Source: Saccoglossus kowalevskii (Eukaryota; Hemichordata; Enteropneusta; Harrimaniidae). From it: a stretch of 22,408 bases of DNA. The stretch covers positions 80,177 to 102,584 of the forward strand of contig NW_003108599.1 of assembly GCF_000003605.2 (NCBI RefSeq), written 5' to 3'. A program made the position numbers and the translations under genes. Positions 9,200-17,843 of this stretch are shown here, piece by piece (within the stretch, counting starts at the first letter, position 1; each line of letters begins with the position of its first letter). The notes beneath the pieces were generated by a model. It did not search any database and was not told the origin of the DNA. It saw nothing but the letters and a program-made list of their open reading frames with translations.

Positions 9200-11282
9200 A
9201 AAGAACGACCAGTGTTTATAACAAAGAATTGTTTAGCAATACTTTAGAAGCAAAGCATCACGAGAAATGAACATGTGCATTGCCGTCAATTTCTTGTCAA
9301 CTTGTTAGGGGGAGCTCAAAAAATGTATTATGGGCGGGCGAATGAACAAACCAGTTTTTTTTTTTATCTTTTTATTATTATAAAAGTATAATCTAACATT
9401 TTATAATGTCATGGTCAAATTTAAATCTAACCAAAATACCAAAAGCATTGCTGAGCACGGCATTCTTTTTAAGGACACCCCAGATATAAAATCTGAGCCC
9501 GGCCTTACAAAAAAAAACTCAACAAATTGAATAGTAAACATGCATGAAGCAAAAATCATCATTAAAAGTTATACACTTCTGTTACTCATTATATATTGTC
9601 TTTGTAGAACTTTTGGTTTAAATCACCCTGTTCAAAGCAAGTATATGACTAATTATATGCAAATTATTCTGGATTCAACACTGAATACCAATTCATTCAA
9701 CACAGAAAATTTGATCTGAATTGCAAAACATGACATGTGCGACGATCATGCAAAATTTAATTTAAATTCGCCTGTTCATTGCTGAACAATCAATATACAA
9801 TTACCCACACACCCAAAGGCATTGTTCATTCTACTAGTCCTTGTTTCGGGCTGTTTCTGATGGAAAGCTAATAAAAGCAGGCCTGATATAAACCCTGTGG
9901 TACTCTGTGGTTTAATTAGTTGTGTTTCTAAACAAAATGTTGTTTAATGATTGAGTGTGTTTTGCCCTCTATGTTTGAGTTGAATCATTGCAATGTTTGT
10001 TTACTCAACTTATAACTATATGTGTATATTTGCCACCCATGATGTGATATACACCGGAGCCGTTTACATGAATGCATTTTTACTAAGTTCTGATCGTGTA
10101 AAGTGTAGCAATTTGAAATGTTTCGAATTATACAGGCTGGTAGTTATGCAAGTAATGTAGAAAGACTACAAGCACATTCATTCACCTGTAAATACATTTG
10201 TCATCAAGATAACCGCCTTTACAATAGGTCCATCAGTAGCAGGTTTGCAAACAATGGGGATTTTTTTTTATTGAAATACCAAAGTTTGTTTGGCAATAAA
10301 CTGCCAGGTACAATTGTCTTTTCCGTATTCGGGTTTTTCAGTTCATTTAGAACAAATGTCCTATAAAATATGGTGTATATCTGCATTTTCTTTAGTATGA
10401 CGTAATTGTTACTGGTAACAATAACTTTAACTACTTCACCTTACATTATGACTGTTTCACGTTTTACTCGTTTCTCTTTCCACGGTAGATGCTTATCTGA
10501 GACACTTTTGAACAAAAATGTGGATGCATCAATAACAACTCTTGGTGTTTCCCGTATTTGCTGAATTCCAAATGGTTTCCTCCAACTATTGAGAACGTGT
10601 GAGCGTCTAATAAATCAATCAAGTCTGACATCATCACACGGCCTGTATATAAGTATGTGTGATTCTTGTTTGGAGAATTTATATTACTCGTACTAATATA
10701 TGTGATAAGTCCAACGTGTACTGCGCTACTTATACCCAAACGAGTTCATTGTAATTCAGTTACGTTCCAACGGCATCTGATCGAGTTTGTGATCGGTTAA
10801 ATAGTTCACAAACTTTTGTTTGTGTGACAATAAGTAATGTATATACCAAGTGATTTATTATGGCAGAGTGTTGATGTGAATTGGTTCTTTGTTACCTCAC
10901 AGGATATTTAGATTATAGGCAAACTCTTATTTACTGGTTACGTTACACCTTGTAATGGAAAAGACAGGTTACTATCACTGTGAAATGTCACGCAGTTGTA
11001 GCAAGTCAGTGGATGTGTTTGTTTTTGCGGTATAAAATCGCATAAATTGTTATCAACGCACTGCGTCTTGTGACATCTGTACAATAAAATCCACGTTATT
11101 TTGTGTGTTACAAAACAGAAATTGTCAGTGTAATTTAACTACTGTTATGAGAATATGTGCTAGGTAAGGTATACATTTCTTGCGTCACAATGTTTTTACA
11201 ATTTAAGCATTTATCTAGATAATTCAAATTCCAATTAAATAAAATAACTAAGCGAATCCCCAGACATTTAAGTAATGATGAT
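9200..11282. other. Non-coding stretch, nothing firm
   Basis: It contains an 11-nt T run at 9355-9365 followed by a T-rich tract, which on the minus strand could be the A-rich tail of an old retroposed copy, though no body was recognised. Frames at 10118-10366 (+) and 10464-10739 (-) have no recognisable domain. If the exon at 9133 is real, much of this stretch may be intron. Confidence 0.5.
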
Positions 11283-11426
11283 CTATTCTGCCTGAGGTAC
11301 ACATGTACCAAACGACACTGTAGTTCTAGGAGTGTAAACTCGTTTAATAGTAAGTAGCGTCAGTACCAACAACATTTCTGCAAGCCAAATAATCAGTAGA
11401 AAAGAAACATACTTGTTAAAAGCCAT
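11283..11426 (-). CDS. Small membrane-segment frame, doubtful
   Basis: On the minus strand an ATG in good context (AAC before, G after) opens 47 codons starting MAFNKYVSFLLIIWLAEMLL, with a hydrophobic stretch to about residue 27, then a basic, polar tail containing one cysteine. It could be a signal or anchor sequence. No splice donor of good quality lies within it, and the TAG stop comes soon. The open frame continues upstream to 11471 with a second hydrophobic stretch. The two stretches look like a local duplication, since TACTGATTATT followed by CTTGCAG occurs twice about 45 nt apart. No family is recognised. Confidence 0.15.
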   Translation of the reverse strand: MAFNKYVSFLLIIWLAEMLLVLTLLTIKRVYTPRTTVSFGTCVPQAE

Positions 11427-11471
11427 GTTTGCTGCAAGACCTTTAATAATCAGTAAAAAAGCAATACTCAA

Positions 11472-12082
11472 TTCTGTATTTGCACACCAGAGGGTTACTC
11501 TGTTTAATTATTTCCCATCGGGACAGCCTGCTAATATTCGCAGGATATTTGCTGCATGATTGAAGCGTTGCTGGGAGCAATGTTTACTAGTTAAACTCGG
11601 TGTGTGAACTGTGTGCCATCTGACCCTTTATTCAACTTTGTAAAATGACGCATTGCGTTAACTTACGTGGAAAGTTAGATGGGATCAGAGGTTAATTACT
11701 ATACAGGTTTGTCATCGCTCGTTGCAAACACAAGATTATTAATTACACAGCTCAGTCAGAATGACACGAATGTCGTTAACACATTGTTGGAATAGCGCGA
11801 AGTAGATTTTATCAGGTGTGTGGTTATTGCAGTGCAGAAGTGCAGAATGTAGTGTTGCAAGCTGTCACTCTCAGTGTGAAATGTGAACAATGGTCAGGTC
11901 GCCAAACCTGAATATCTATGTGTGTACAAAATCTGCAACACATGGTTATATCAGCTGGCATTAATACAAAACGGAAATCACTCTTATCTGATGACGTCAA
12001 ACAAAGAAACAAACACTAAACGCATATAGTAATTTGCATTTGTTTCGAGCCTTTGGCGATGGAGGAATGTGTTTATTGTTAA
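11472..12082. other. Non-coding stretch, nothing recognised
   Basis: Mixed sequence, with no coding or repeat signal. The frame at 11824-12012 (-) has no domain or targeting signal. Confidence 0.55.
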
Positions 12083-12258
12083 ATCTGTGAAAGATTAATT
12101 GTCGTGTTATTAAACCTTCACGTCAGAGGTACCAAGTTCGGGGAATTCTCCACCTTTCTATCGAACAAAGACACACAGAGAATCGAATCGTTTCAACCTC
12201 TCATCTCAGCGCTTCGTCGGAACTCTCTCAAGACCGCGTCAACACTGCGTGCCTCGTG
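12083..12258 (+). other. GC-richer island, possible exon
   Basis: Composition changes here to about half G+C over 12120-12260, with a dozen CpG dinucleotides in about 150 nt, against about one third G+C around it. In the plus strand one frame stays open for 59 codons from 12083, with polar, basic content (for example RGTKFGEFSTFLSNKD and LISALRRNSLKTAS). It then meets TG|GTGAGC, a fair donor with GT at 12259, in phase 2. There is no ATG in the frame, so it would be an internal exon, but I see no strong acceptor. It could equally be a CpG-rich control region, read from either strand, or a fragment of a mobile element with different base use. Confidence 0.25.
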
Positions 12259-12841
12259 GTGAGCTGCCACAACTAACTGAGATCAGCTTTATTCACTTTC
12301 CAACTGTTAACCAATTACAGAGAAGTTTAAGAGCTCGAGGCGTGGCCTCCACACATATCACGCAAAGTATTTAACATGTATGCCGGATTAATTGCTCCCG
12401 ATGTCGGGACATAACTCTCATATTTATAGGCGCCTCGTTGACTTAACCAACTTCCATAGTCGACCATTATATCAGCCAGTTGTTCCATTTACTAATTCCC
12501 TAACATACGAATGAACCTGATCATGACAAGTCACGAGCAGGTGTGGATTATCCAGGAGTCATCAGTGAAAGTCGCTATGACTGCAAAAAGCGGCCTCATC
12601 TAAACACATGGAAATATAAATCATGACAAATCCATCAATATATTCACCGGCTTATGGATGCTTTCGTAATAACTAATCGTGAGGTCATTTCAGTCCAGTC
12701 AATGTCATTGCACAATTCATGATAAATATCCAATTAGAAATAACTAACTAAAATACATTTAACCCAACGTATTTGTGCCCGGTACCCACAAGACAGATTG
12801 AGTGTTATGCTAATGAATAAAACATGTACCGGATGACACTA
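12259..12841. other. Non-coding stretch beside the GC-richer island
   Basis: The first 200 nt keep moderate GC and include GGCGTGGCC (about 12347) and ATTTATAGGCGCC (about 12420), strings that would suit a promoter, but no transcript start can be placed. The remainder returns to AT-rich sequence without recognisable features. Confidence 0.4.
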
Positions 12842-13010
12842 CGTGAATGTGCTGATCCATTTCTCCGTATTTTTTTCAAAGTTGAGAGTTAATATTGAGT
12901 TCCAGTTTGTCACGCTCTAGACTCATCATCTACACAATTCACACAAATATTATTAAATTTAATTTTTATGTCTTGAATCAATGATTATATTACAATAGTG
13001 TTTACTTAAA
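12842..13010 (+). mobile_element. Probable old LINE-related fragment, paired with 14862-15010
   Basis: This segment aligns by eye with 14862-15010 (shared TCAAAGTTGA, TTGAGTT.CAGTTT.TCAC, then CA.TTCACA.ATATTATTA and TGTCTTGA.TCA). The second copy lies directly downstream of reverse-transcriptase remnants, so the pair probably derives from the region just after the RT active site of one LINE family. This copy is too decayed for convincing protein motifs. Confidence 0.4.
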
Positions 13011-13321
13011 GTAGGGTTACATATATCAACACATTATAAACATGTTGTTTTTTCCAGTACAGATATGCCAAGGTTTTAGTAGAACAGGTCTTGGAAACCA
13101 TACAAGGTATTACAAACAGTTTGTGTAAAATATGCACTACAAAATGTGACACACATTTACGTATTCACGTAATGTATTTTCAATTGTTGTATTTATTTAT
13201 TTACTGCTAACTATGCCAATATGTTAAGTGTGTTTTATACTGTGTCAATTTTTTGTAATTGTTTTCAAACGTTTATAATTTATTTTGTTTTTCGTATATA
13301 TCATAAATACATATATTACAA

Positions 13322-13355
13322 ATATTATATATGTAATATAATACATATATAATAT
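13322..13355. repeat. AT hairpin, 14-bp perfect arms
   Basis: Left arm ATATTATATATGTA (13322-13335), loop ATATAA, right arm 13342-13355, fully complementary. It sits in about 120 nt of nearly pure A+T (about 13300-13420). It could extrude as a cruciform, but such structures are expected in sequence of this composition. Confidence 0.7.
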
Positions 13356-13626
13356 ATAATTTATTTAAAATAATATATCTGTTATATATTTGTATTACAT
13401 ATATTCATGTGCTCTGTACATAACACCATTACAATTACAACTGTCTCACTGTGAATAATCGATAACCCATATGTAAACATTTATATATTTTATAAAAGTG
13501 GTTATTAGTTCAAATCATCCAAACAATGTCATTCAGCAATTGTATATGTGAACCAATTGTTACAATATCCAGGTGTTAATGCGGCGAGACACCATAGCAG
13601 AATATTATGCATATATTGAATCCTTA

Positions 13627-13925
13627 GATTAACCAAGGGATACGTACCTGTTCCATTCATGTCACGCCTCTAATTAGATTTCAACGCTAGTCGTGTAAAC
13701 CACCCTTACTTAGACCATGCGATTATCAGCTCAATCTAATGATGTACAAATGTACCACTTAGTTGCCTCAAACCTAATACGTACATGTAAGTACTGTCCA
13801 GTGTTTTGCAAATAATCATTACATACATTAGTACGGATTTATTTAATGTTTCTATACAAAGCATGTAATTCAATAATTGTTTTTTTTTAAATCACGTCGA
13901 ATTTCAAGTAAAAGATTAAGTTGTA
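13627..13925. repeat. Dispersed repeat, copy A (pairs with 15294-15622)
   Basis: About 300 nt match 15294-15622 in direct orientation with roughly nine in ten bases identical, from GATTAACC to the shared ACGTCGAATTT.AAGTAA.AGATTAAG at the right end. Most differences are C/T or G/A changes (CACGCCTCT against CACGCTTCT). The centre carries TACGTACATGTAAGTACTG. No terminal inverted repeat or tail is evident, and no frame is conserved. It may be the 3' untranslated part of the LINE family or a separate short element. Confidence 0.93.
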
Positions 13926-14240
13926 GATAGATTGAAATAATTTGTATGGGCCAGACACTGATGCTTGGTGTTGGAATGTTGAAGGTCACTTATAAGTAGA
14001 ATGTACATTAAAATGAATCATTCATTTCATTGTCAAACTTTGCAAGGATGAACAATGATGAAAATCATCCAATTTACTACATATACATATACACATATAA
14101 CGTTTTTCAAACCAAAAATTGTTTATAAATGCCAATGAATAAAGCGTTTGGAAAATTGCCAGCAACTTCACTCGTTTAGGAGCTTGGCTGGTTAATTTCA
14201 AGATATATTTAAAAAAAACAATTCAATGTTTAGTGAAGTG
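13926..14240. other. Non-coding stretch between repeat copy A and LINE remnant
   Basis: Nothing recognised. It may contain a decayed 5' part of the LINE copy that follows, but I find no endonuclease motif in it. Confidence 0.4.
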
Positions 14241-14830
14241 ATTGATGTTAATATATCTGATCATAATTGTATTTACTTAATTCGAAGTTTTGCAGTATTT
14301 CAAAATTCATAGTTTTTAAAGATTTCATGGTTGATGATAGAATGTGTCACTGATGTTAAATATGTTTTTAACTGTAATTTCAAAATTTACTCCAGTCTGT
14401 GACGAGCATACTCATATAAAGATAAAACGTGTACGTGTAATAAAATGTCCATATACAAATGGGAAGGTCAGTAAAGCTTTGCTAAAGTGTAATACACTTA
14501 ACATACGTGCTTTGCATTCTAAAGTCCATACTGATTGACAACTATATATATTGTTAAATATTGCTACTAAACTAATTAGGACAAATAAAATGTATTACTT
14601 TTACAATGTTATCAAGCAGAATGGTGAATTAACTCTGGAATACTCATAAACAAATATTACCTGACAAAATAGCTACTTGTGCTATGTTATTAAATTGTGA
14701 CGGACAAATGATTGATAACCCATCTGAGATGACTATTTGTTTAAAATACCAGACTTAGAAGACATGTTTTGGTACATCTGTACACAGTAGCATTCTCGGA
14801 CCACTGATTGAGTTATATCTTAGTGTATAT
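14241..14830 (+). mobile_element. LINE remnant: end of endonuclease to reverse transcriptase, deleted
   Basis: The first 500 nt match 18196-18645 of the larger LINE copy, with about 45 nt more in this copy near 14270-14335. Visible protein pieces are IDVNISDH (the SDH at 14256-14264 fits the last catalytic motif of the APE-like endonuclease), RANKTNYFYN-type sequence, LWNTHKQILPDKIAT (14633-14677), and SSILGPLIELYL (14786-14821), which fits the G-S-V/I-L-G-P-L block of LINE reverse transcriptases. The part between the LWNT region and GPL is much shorter than the family needs, so most of the fingers and palm have been deleted. Stops and shifts break the frame throughout. CR1/L2/Jockey-like by character; the exact clade is not resolved. 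Confidence 0.8.
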
Positions 14831-14861
14831 TACATGTCAGTTATTGCATTATATCATATGT

Positions 14862-15010
14862 AGCTGACAATCCATACGTTGTCTGTACTTTTCTCAAAGT
14901 TGAATGTTGATTTTGAGTTTCAGTTTATCACGAATCTTAAGGCATCGTTTTATACAGTTCACAACATATTATTACATTTAAAAGAATGTCTTGACTCATT
15001 AACTATATAA
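14862..15010 (+). mobile_element. Probable continuation of the LINE remnant
   Basis: It follows the GPL block directly and pairs with 12842-13010. Just before it, TATGTAGCTGACAAT reads Y-V-A-D-N, which could be a damaged Y-A-D-D active site in the right position after GPL. The match is short and so only suggestive. Confidence 0.4.
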
Positions 15011-15132
15011 GAATGTTTAAATCTAGACTCTCTGAAACGTAGTTTCCTGCATTTTGGGGAGCAAATTTTGATGGTACACTTAGGTATATTTCTCTTACAA
15101 ATATAGATGAGTGTTTCATCTTATTTTATCGT

Positions 15133-15204
15133 GAGGCGACGCCCCAAGACCTATTTTTCGGGGGGGCGACCGCCCCCACTGCCCCCACGGTGCCGCCGCC
15201 ACTG
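15133..15204 (-). mobile_element. Terminal fragment of a DNA transposon, CAGTGGCGG type
   Basis: A GC-rich patch with sharp edges. Read on the minus strand it starts CAGTGGCGGCGGCACCGTGG and then has two G/C blocks around GGTCG, ending in CCGAAAAATAG. Termini starting CAGTGGCGG followed by runs of G and C are common for DNA transposons of animal genomes, often of the hAT type. The matching end is not visible within the window, so this is a truncated copy or an insertion cut by later events. Within it GGGGGCG and CGCCCCC (15162-15177) form a perfect 7-bp stem over a 2-nt centre. It interrupts the LINE/repeat series between 15010 and 15294. Confidence 0.5.
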
Positions 15205-15293
15205 ATGTGAACACAGCTACTGAGCGAACTGTGCTACGTTAACCACTTTAATGCGACCATAAATCTGTGGAAATGCAAAACGTGATATCAAGT

Positions 15294-15622
15294 GATTAAC
15301 CGGCGTGCCATGGGATACATACCTGTCCCATTCATGTCACGCTTCTAATTAGATTTCAACGTTAATCGTGTAAATCACCGTTACTTAGACCATGCGATTA
15401 TCAGCTCAATCTAATGATGTACAAATGTACCACGTTAGTTGCCTCAAACCTAATACGTACATGTAAGTACTGTCCAGTGTTTTGCAAACAATCATTACAT
15501 ACATTAGTACGGATTTATTTGATGTTTCTATACAAAGCATGTAATCCAATAAATGTTTTTGTTTTTACATCTGATAAACAATAAAAAACGTCGAATTTTA
15601 AGTAAGAGATTAAGTTTTCAGT
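15294..15622. repeat. Dispersed repeat, copy B (pairs with 13627-13925)
   Basis: Direct copy of 13627-13925. It has about 30 more bases, chiefly an insertion around ACATCTGATAAACAATAAAA near 15567-15590 and a few bases at GGCGTGCCAT near its start. Both copies lie downstream of LINE-like pieces (12842-13010 and 14862-15010), which suggests that the unit repeated was longer than 300 nt and has diverged or been interrupted in between. Confidence 0.93.
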
Positions 15623-16146
15623 TTGAAATTAGCCTAATCTTGTTAGTCAATATAATTATAGGATTAAATAATTACTAATGTCAACATTAACTATATTTTA
15701 ATTTCATTTTAACACCAATGGCTGCTATCAGCTTATTTATATATACTGGTCAACGTTATACAAAAGATAAGTTGATTTGTTGCTTGATCTCTGATGTACT
15801 AATTGCAAGACTTGTATAAGTATTTAGCATCAAAGATTATATTACCGTGCGCTATTTCTGTAATATATTGTTACAATGATTTCTCATGGTTATTTTAGCG
15901 TAGATTACTCACTATACACTAGTAGTAATTGCAGCGAGTGGAAACTTCACAAATCGTCACAAAGCATGTCAAAAGTTCCTGGGATATATTGACTATAAAT
16001 ATTACTACCGACCGTTTATCGATCATTGTCGGAAGTACAAATTCCAATGTAATATATGTTAACTTCATGTATAATCAAGAACACCAAATTCTGATATATT
16101 GTGTTGTATACAAATAAAATATCCGGCGGAGAAACCTGGTTTCTAG
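15623..16146. other. Non-coding stretch, nothing recognised
   Basis: AT-rich with no repeat or motif found. The frame at 15929-16117 shows no domain. Confidence 0.5.
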
Positions 16147-16268
16147 AGGAATGTACTTGCCCACTGAATCATACAACGCCATATTTAAAAAGGTTCGCGA
16201 TGTGTCACACAATGGTGGTGGTTATATTATATTGTTTGTATTGTATTTGTTCACTTTACTGCATTACG
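16147..16268 (+). CDS. Weak exon candidate with membrane segment
   Basis: The stretch TGGTTTCTAG could serve as an acceptor, making 16147 the first exon base. The frame then reads ECTCPLNHTTPYLKRFAMCH and continues with a strongly hydrophobic, cysteine-rich run (V-V-V-I-L-Y-C-L-Y-C-I-C-S-L-Y-C-I). It ends at a good donor (ACG|GTGAGT, GT at 16269), which would be phase 0. Entry at 16147 is phase 1, compatible with both signal-peptide exons upstream, each of which would give a lysine at the junction. Alternatively ATG at 16200 or 16212 (A at -3, G at +4) would make it another first exon with a signal peptide. The pyrimidine tract is poor. No family is recognised. Confidence 0.22.
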
Positions 16269-16564
16269 GTGAGTATTTTCATGAGTAGAATGGCCCGCCG
16301 GATTAACCAAATACTGAACATAATTTAAAGTAGATCACAATTCATTTGAACGAAAATTGTAGCTACAGTAATTCAAACGTTTTTAGGGATTTCATGAAGT
16401 ATCGTGACTTATATAATGATAACAAGAGCCTAGGGCCATGCCCTGACTGTTGTGGGCAATGGAAGTTATATTAAAGTGCCCGTGAAATGCCCAACCACGC
16501 ATTTCCCGTTTCGGATTTGTGTTCAACTGAATAAGACAGTTATTGATTTTTTGCTTGAAAATGA
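16269..16564. other. Non-coding; possible upstream control region
   Basis: GC content rises from about 16425 (CCTAGGGCCATGCCCTGA, CCCGTTTCGGA). On the minus strand a 76-codon frame (16392-16622) crosses it, but without any recognisable domain. It may be the outer part of the promoter proposed at 16565-16689. Confidence 0.35.
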
Positions 16565-16582
16565 TTACTCGTATACGAGTAA
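16565..16582. repeat. Perfect 18-bp palindrome
   Basis: TTACTCGTATACGAGTAA, with no spacer and no mismatch. It lies about 110 nt before the ATG at 16690 and 30 nt before a KLF-type box, so it may be a binding site for a dimeric factor. Confidence 0.7.
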
Positions 16583-16611
16583 ATGTTAGATACTTCTCGT
16601 GGACAGTTGTA

Positions 16612-16620
16612 GCCACGCCC
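16612..16620 (-). promoter_or_regulatory. KLF/Sp-type GC box
   Basis: GCCACGCCC on the plus strand is GGGCGTGGC on the minus strand, the usual binding core of KLF/Sp zinc-finger factors of animals. It is 70 nt upstream of the ATG at 16690 in a locally GC-richer stretch, which fits a proximal promoter. A nine-base site alone is weak evidence. Confidence 0.3.
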
Positions 16621-16689
16621 ACCTATCATGAAACATTCGACTGTTTCCGGCTTTTTGACTCTATACTAGCCGAAGTAAAACGCTAAAAT

Positions 16690-16896
16690 ATGAGAGAAAG
16701 CCATACACTTGCATTATATTTTTTTATAACGATAATATTAACGATATATACTTTTCGGTCGGAATTTGGCATTTTCAAACGATCGAAAGGTGTAGCATTA
16801 GTAGATTCTTACCCGGAACAATTGTCCTCATTTATAAAAGAACAACTTAGATGTAAAGGCAAGTGCCGAAAACTTAAAACTGGCAACACTTTTTAA
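16690..16896 (+). CDS. Candidate small type II membrane or secreted protein, or first exon
   Basis: A 68-codon frame from an ATG with A at -3. Residues 9-22 are hydrophobic (L-Y-F-F-I-T-I-I-L-T-I-Y-T-F) after a short charged start, then a basic tail with KRSKG and RCKGKCRKLK near the end (a C-x3-C pair at 55 and 59). This looks like a signal anchor with a short lumenal part, or the start of a Golgi-type type II protein. The frame stops at TAA 16894-16896. A strong donor (TCGG|GTAAGT, GT at 16960) lies 63 nt further on, so these bases may sit in one longer first exon. Two other frames run open into that donor: one from about 16845 (KEPDSGPAHVQRFGFQRERN within it, phase 2), the other from an ATG at 16920 (MFNASVFKERETS, phase 1). 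Which frame is used, if any, cannot be told. Confidence 0.28.
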   Translation: MRESHTLALYFFITIILTIYTFRSEFGIFKRSKGVALVDSYPEQLSSFIKEQLRCKGKCRKLKTGNTF

Positions 16897-16965
16897 AGAA
16901 CCAGATTCCGGACCAGCCCATGTTCAACGCTTCGGTTTTCAAAGAGAGAGAAACGTCGGGTAAGT

Positions 16966-17843
16966 ATTTCACATGTTTTGGGAATCTGAATAATGTTTTG
17001 TAGAAACCATATAGCTCGTGTTTTGCGTCGGCCGAACAGGAAATCACGCAGCACTCACACGCATTTGTTTTTAATTACGCTGTTTAAAAGTTTCTGAATT
17101 GTTTTGTGATTTCATGGACCATAATACAAGTTACTGTGATTGTGCAGTACACAGTTGATCACGGCGACCAGCTACACCAGAAGAGATATATTTCGTATCT
17201 AACTCAATCCTATACGACAAACTTGATAATATGTGTTCTCTATGGTCCACTCTTCCTCTTCCTCGAGAAATAGTAGAAATGTAGTCAAAGACAAGACAAT
17301 TGAATAAGAAATGTGCCTTATATACATTATCGGAAATGCACGCAGACCGGGGTATTTGAGTATGCGAATGAGAATTTAATGAAGAGCATCGCTTTTAAAC
17401 ACATAAAACAAATTGGCGTGGATTGGGTTTGAAACCCATTTTTCACTTTAAAAATGTGTTTTGTACTTAACATTAAAATAATAATATCGATGTAGCAATA
17501 AATGATTTTTGGTCATCATACTGCATTTACATTCGCCTCGCTCTTGAAAACAGCTTACATACCCCACAATTGTCAGGGCTAGGCCATGGTGTTCTATCAT
17601 AGCATAACATTTAATACATGTATATGTATATAACGCCTCTAAACGTAATTAGTTTATACTGTATTTGTAAATTTTATCCACATTACTAGAATATTAATGC
17701 TGCCAACCATTTCCCCAATTTAAGTGTTTTAAAGTGTTATATAATGTGTACTGGAGTGTGTGCATTGATGGAGACACATGTAATGCTTGATATAAATAAT
17801 TTGCCTTTCATGAACTCATCGATCTATTAACTCTACCAACTCA
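16966..17843. other. Non-coding, possibly intron
   Basis: It follows the donor at 16960 and leads into the LINE copy. No exon is recognisable. One inverted repeat (17424-17438) is listed separately. Confidence 0.5.
17424..17438. repeat. Inverted repeat TGGGTTT-G-AAACCCA
   Basis: Perfect 7-bp arms around one G. It may be chance or a binding palindrome; nothing nearby explains it. Confidence 0.45.

Noticed and set aside
9355-9365. T11 run as proof of a minus-strand retroposed gene
   Set aside because: No target-site duplication and no recognisable body upstream on the minus strand.
10464-10739. 91-codon minus-strand frame with a GG-x-x-L-E-F segment, considered as a Penelope-like RT piece
   Set aside because: The similarity covers only a few residues, the following conserved RT blocks are missing, and the composition is like the background.
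13322-13355. AT hairpin as a microRNA precursor or replication origin
   Set aside because: The stem is short and almost pure A+T in a 120-nt A+T tract, where such stems arise by chance.
14344-14538. 64-codon plus-strand frame as a gene
   Set aside because: It lies inside the LINE remnant and corresponds to the same DNA in the second copy, where the frame is not open.
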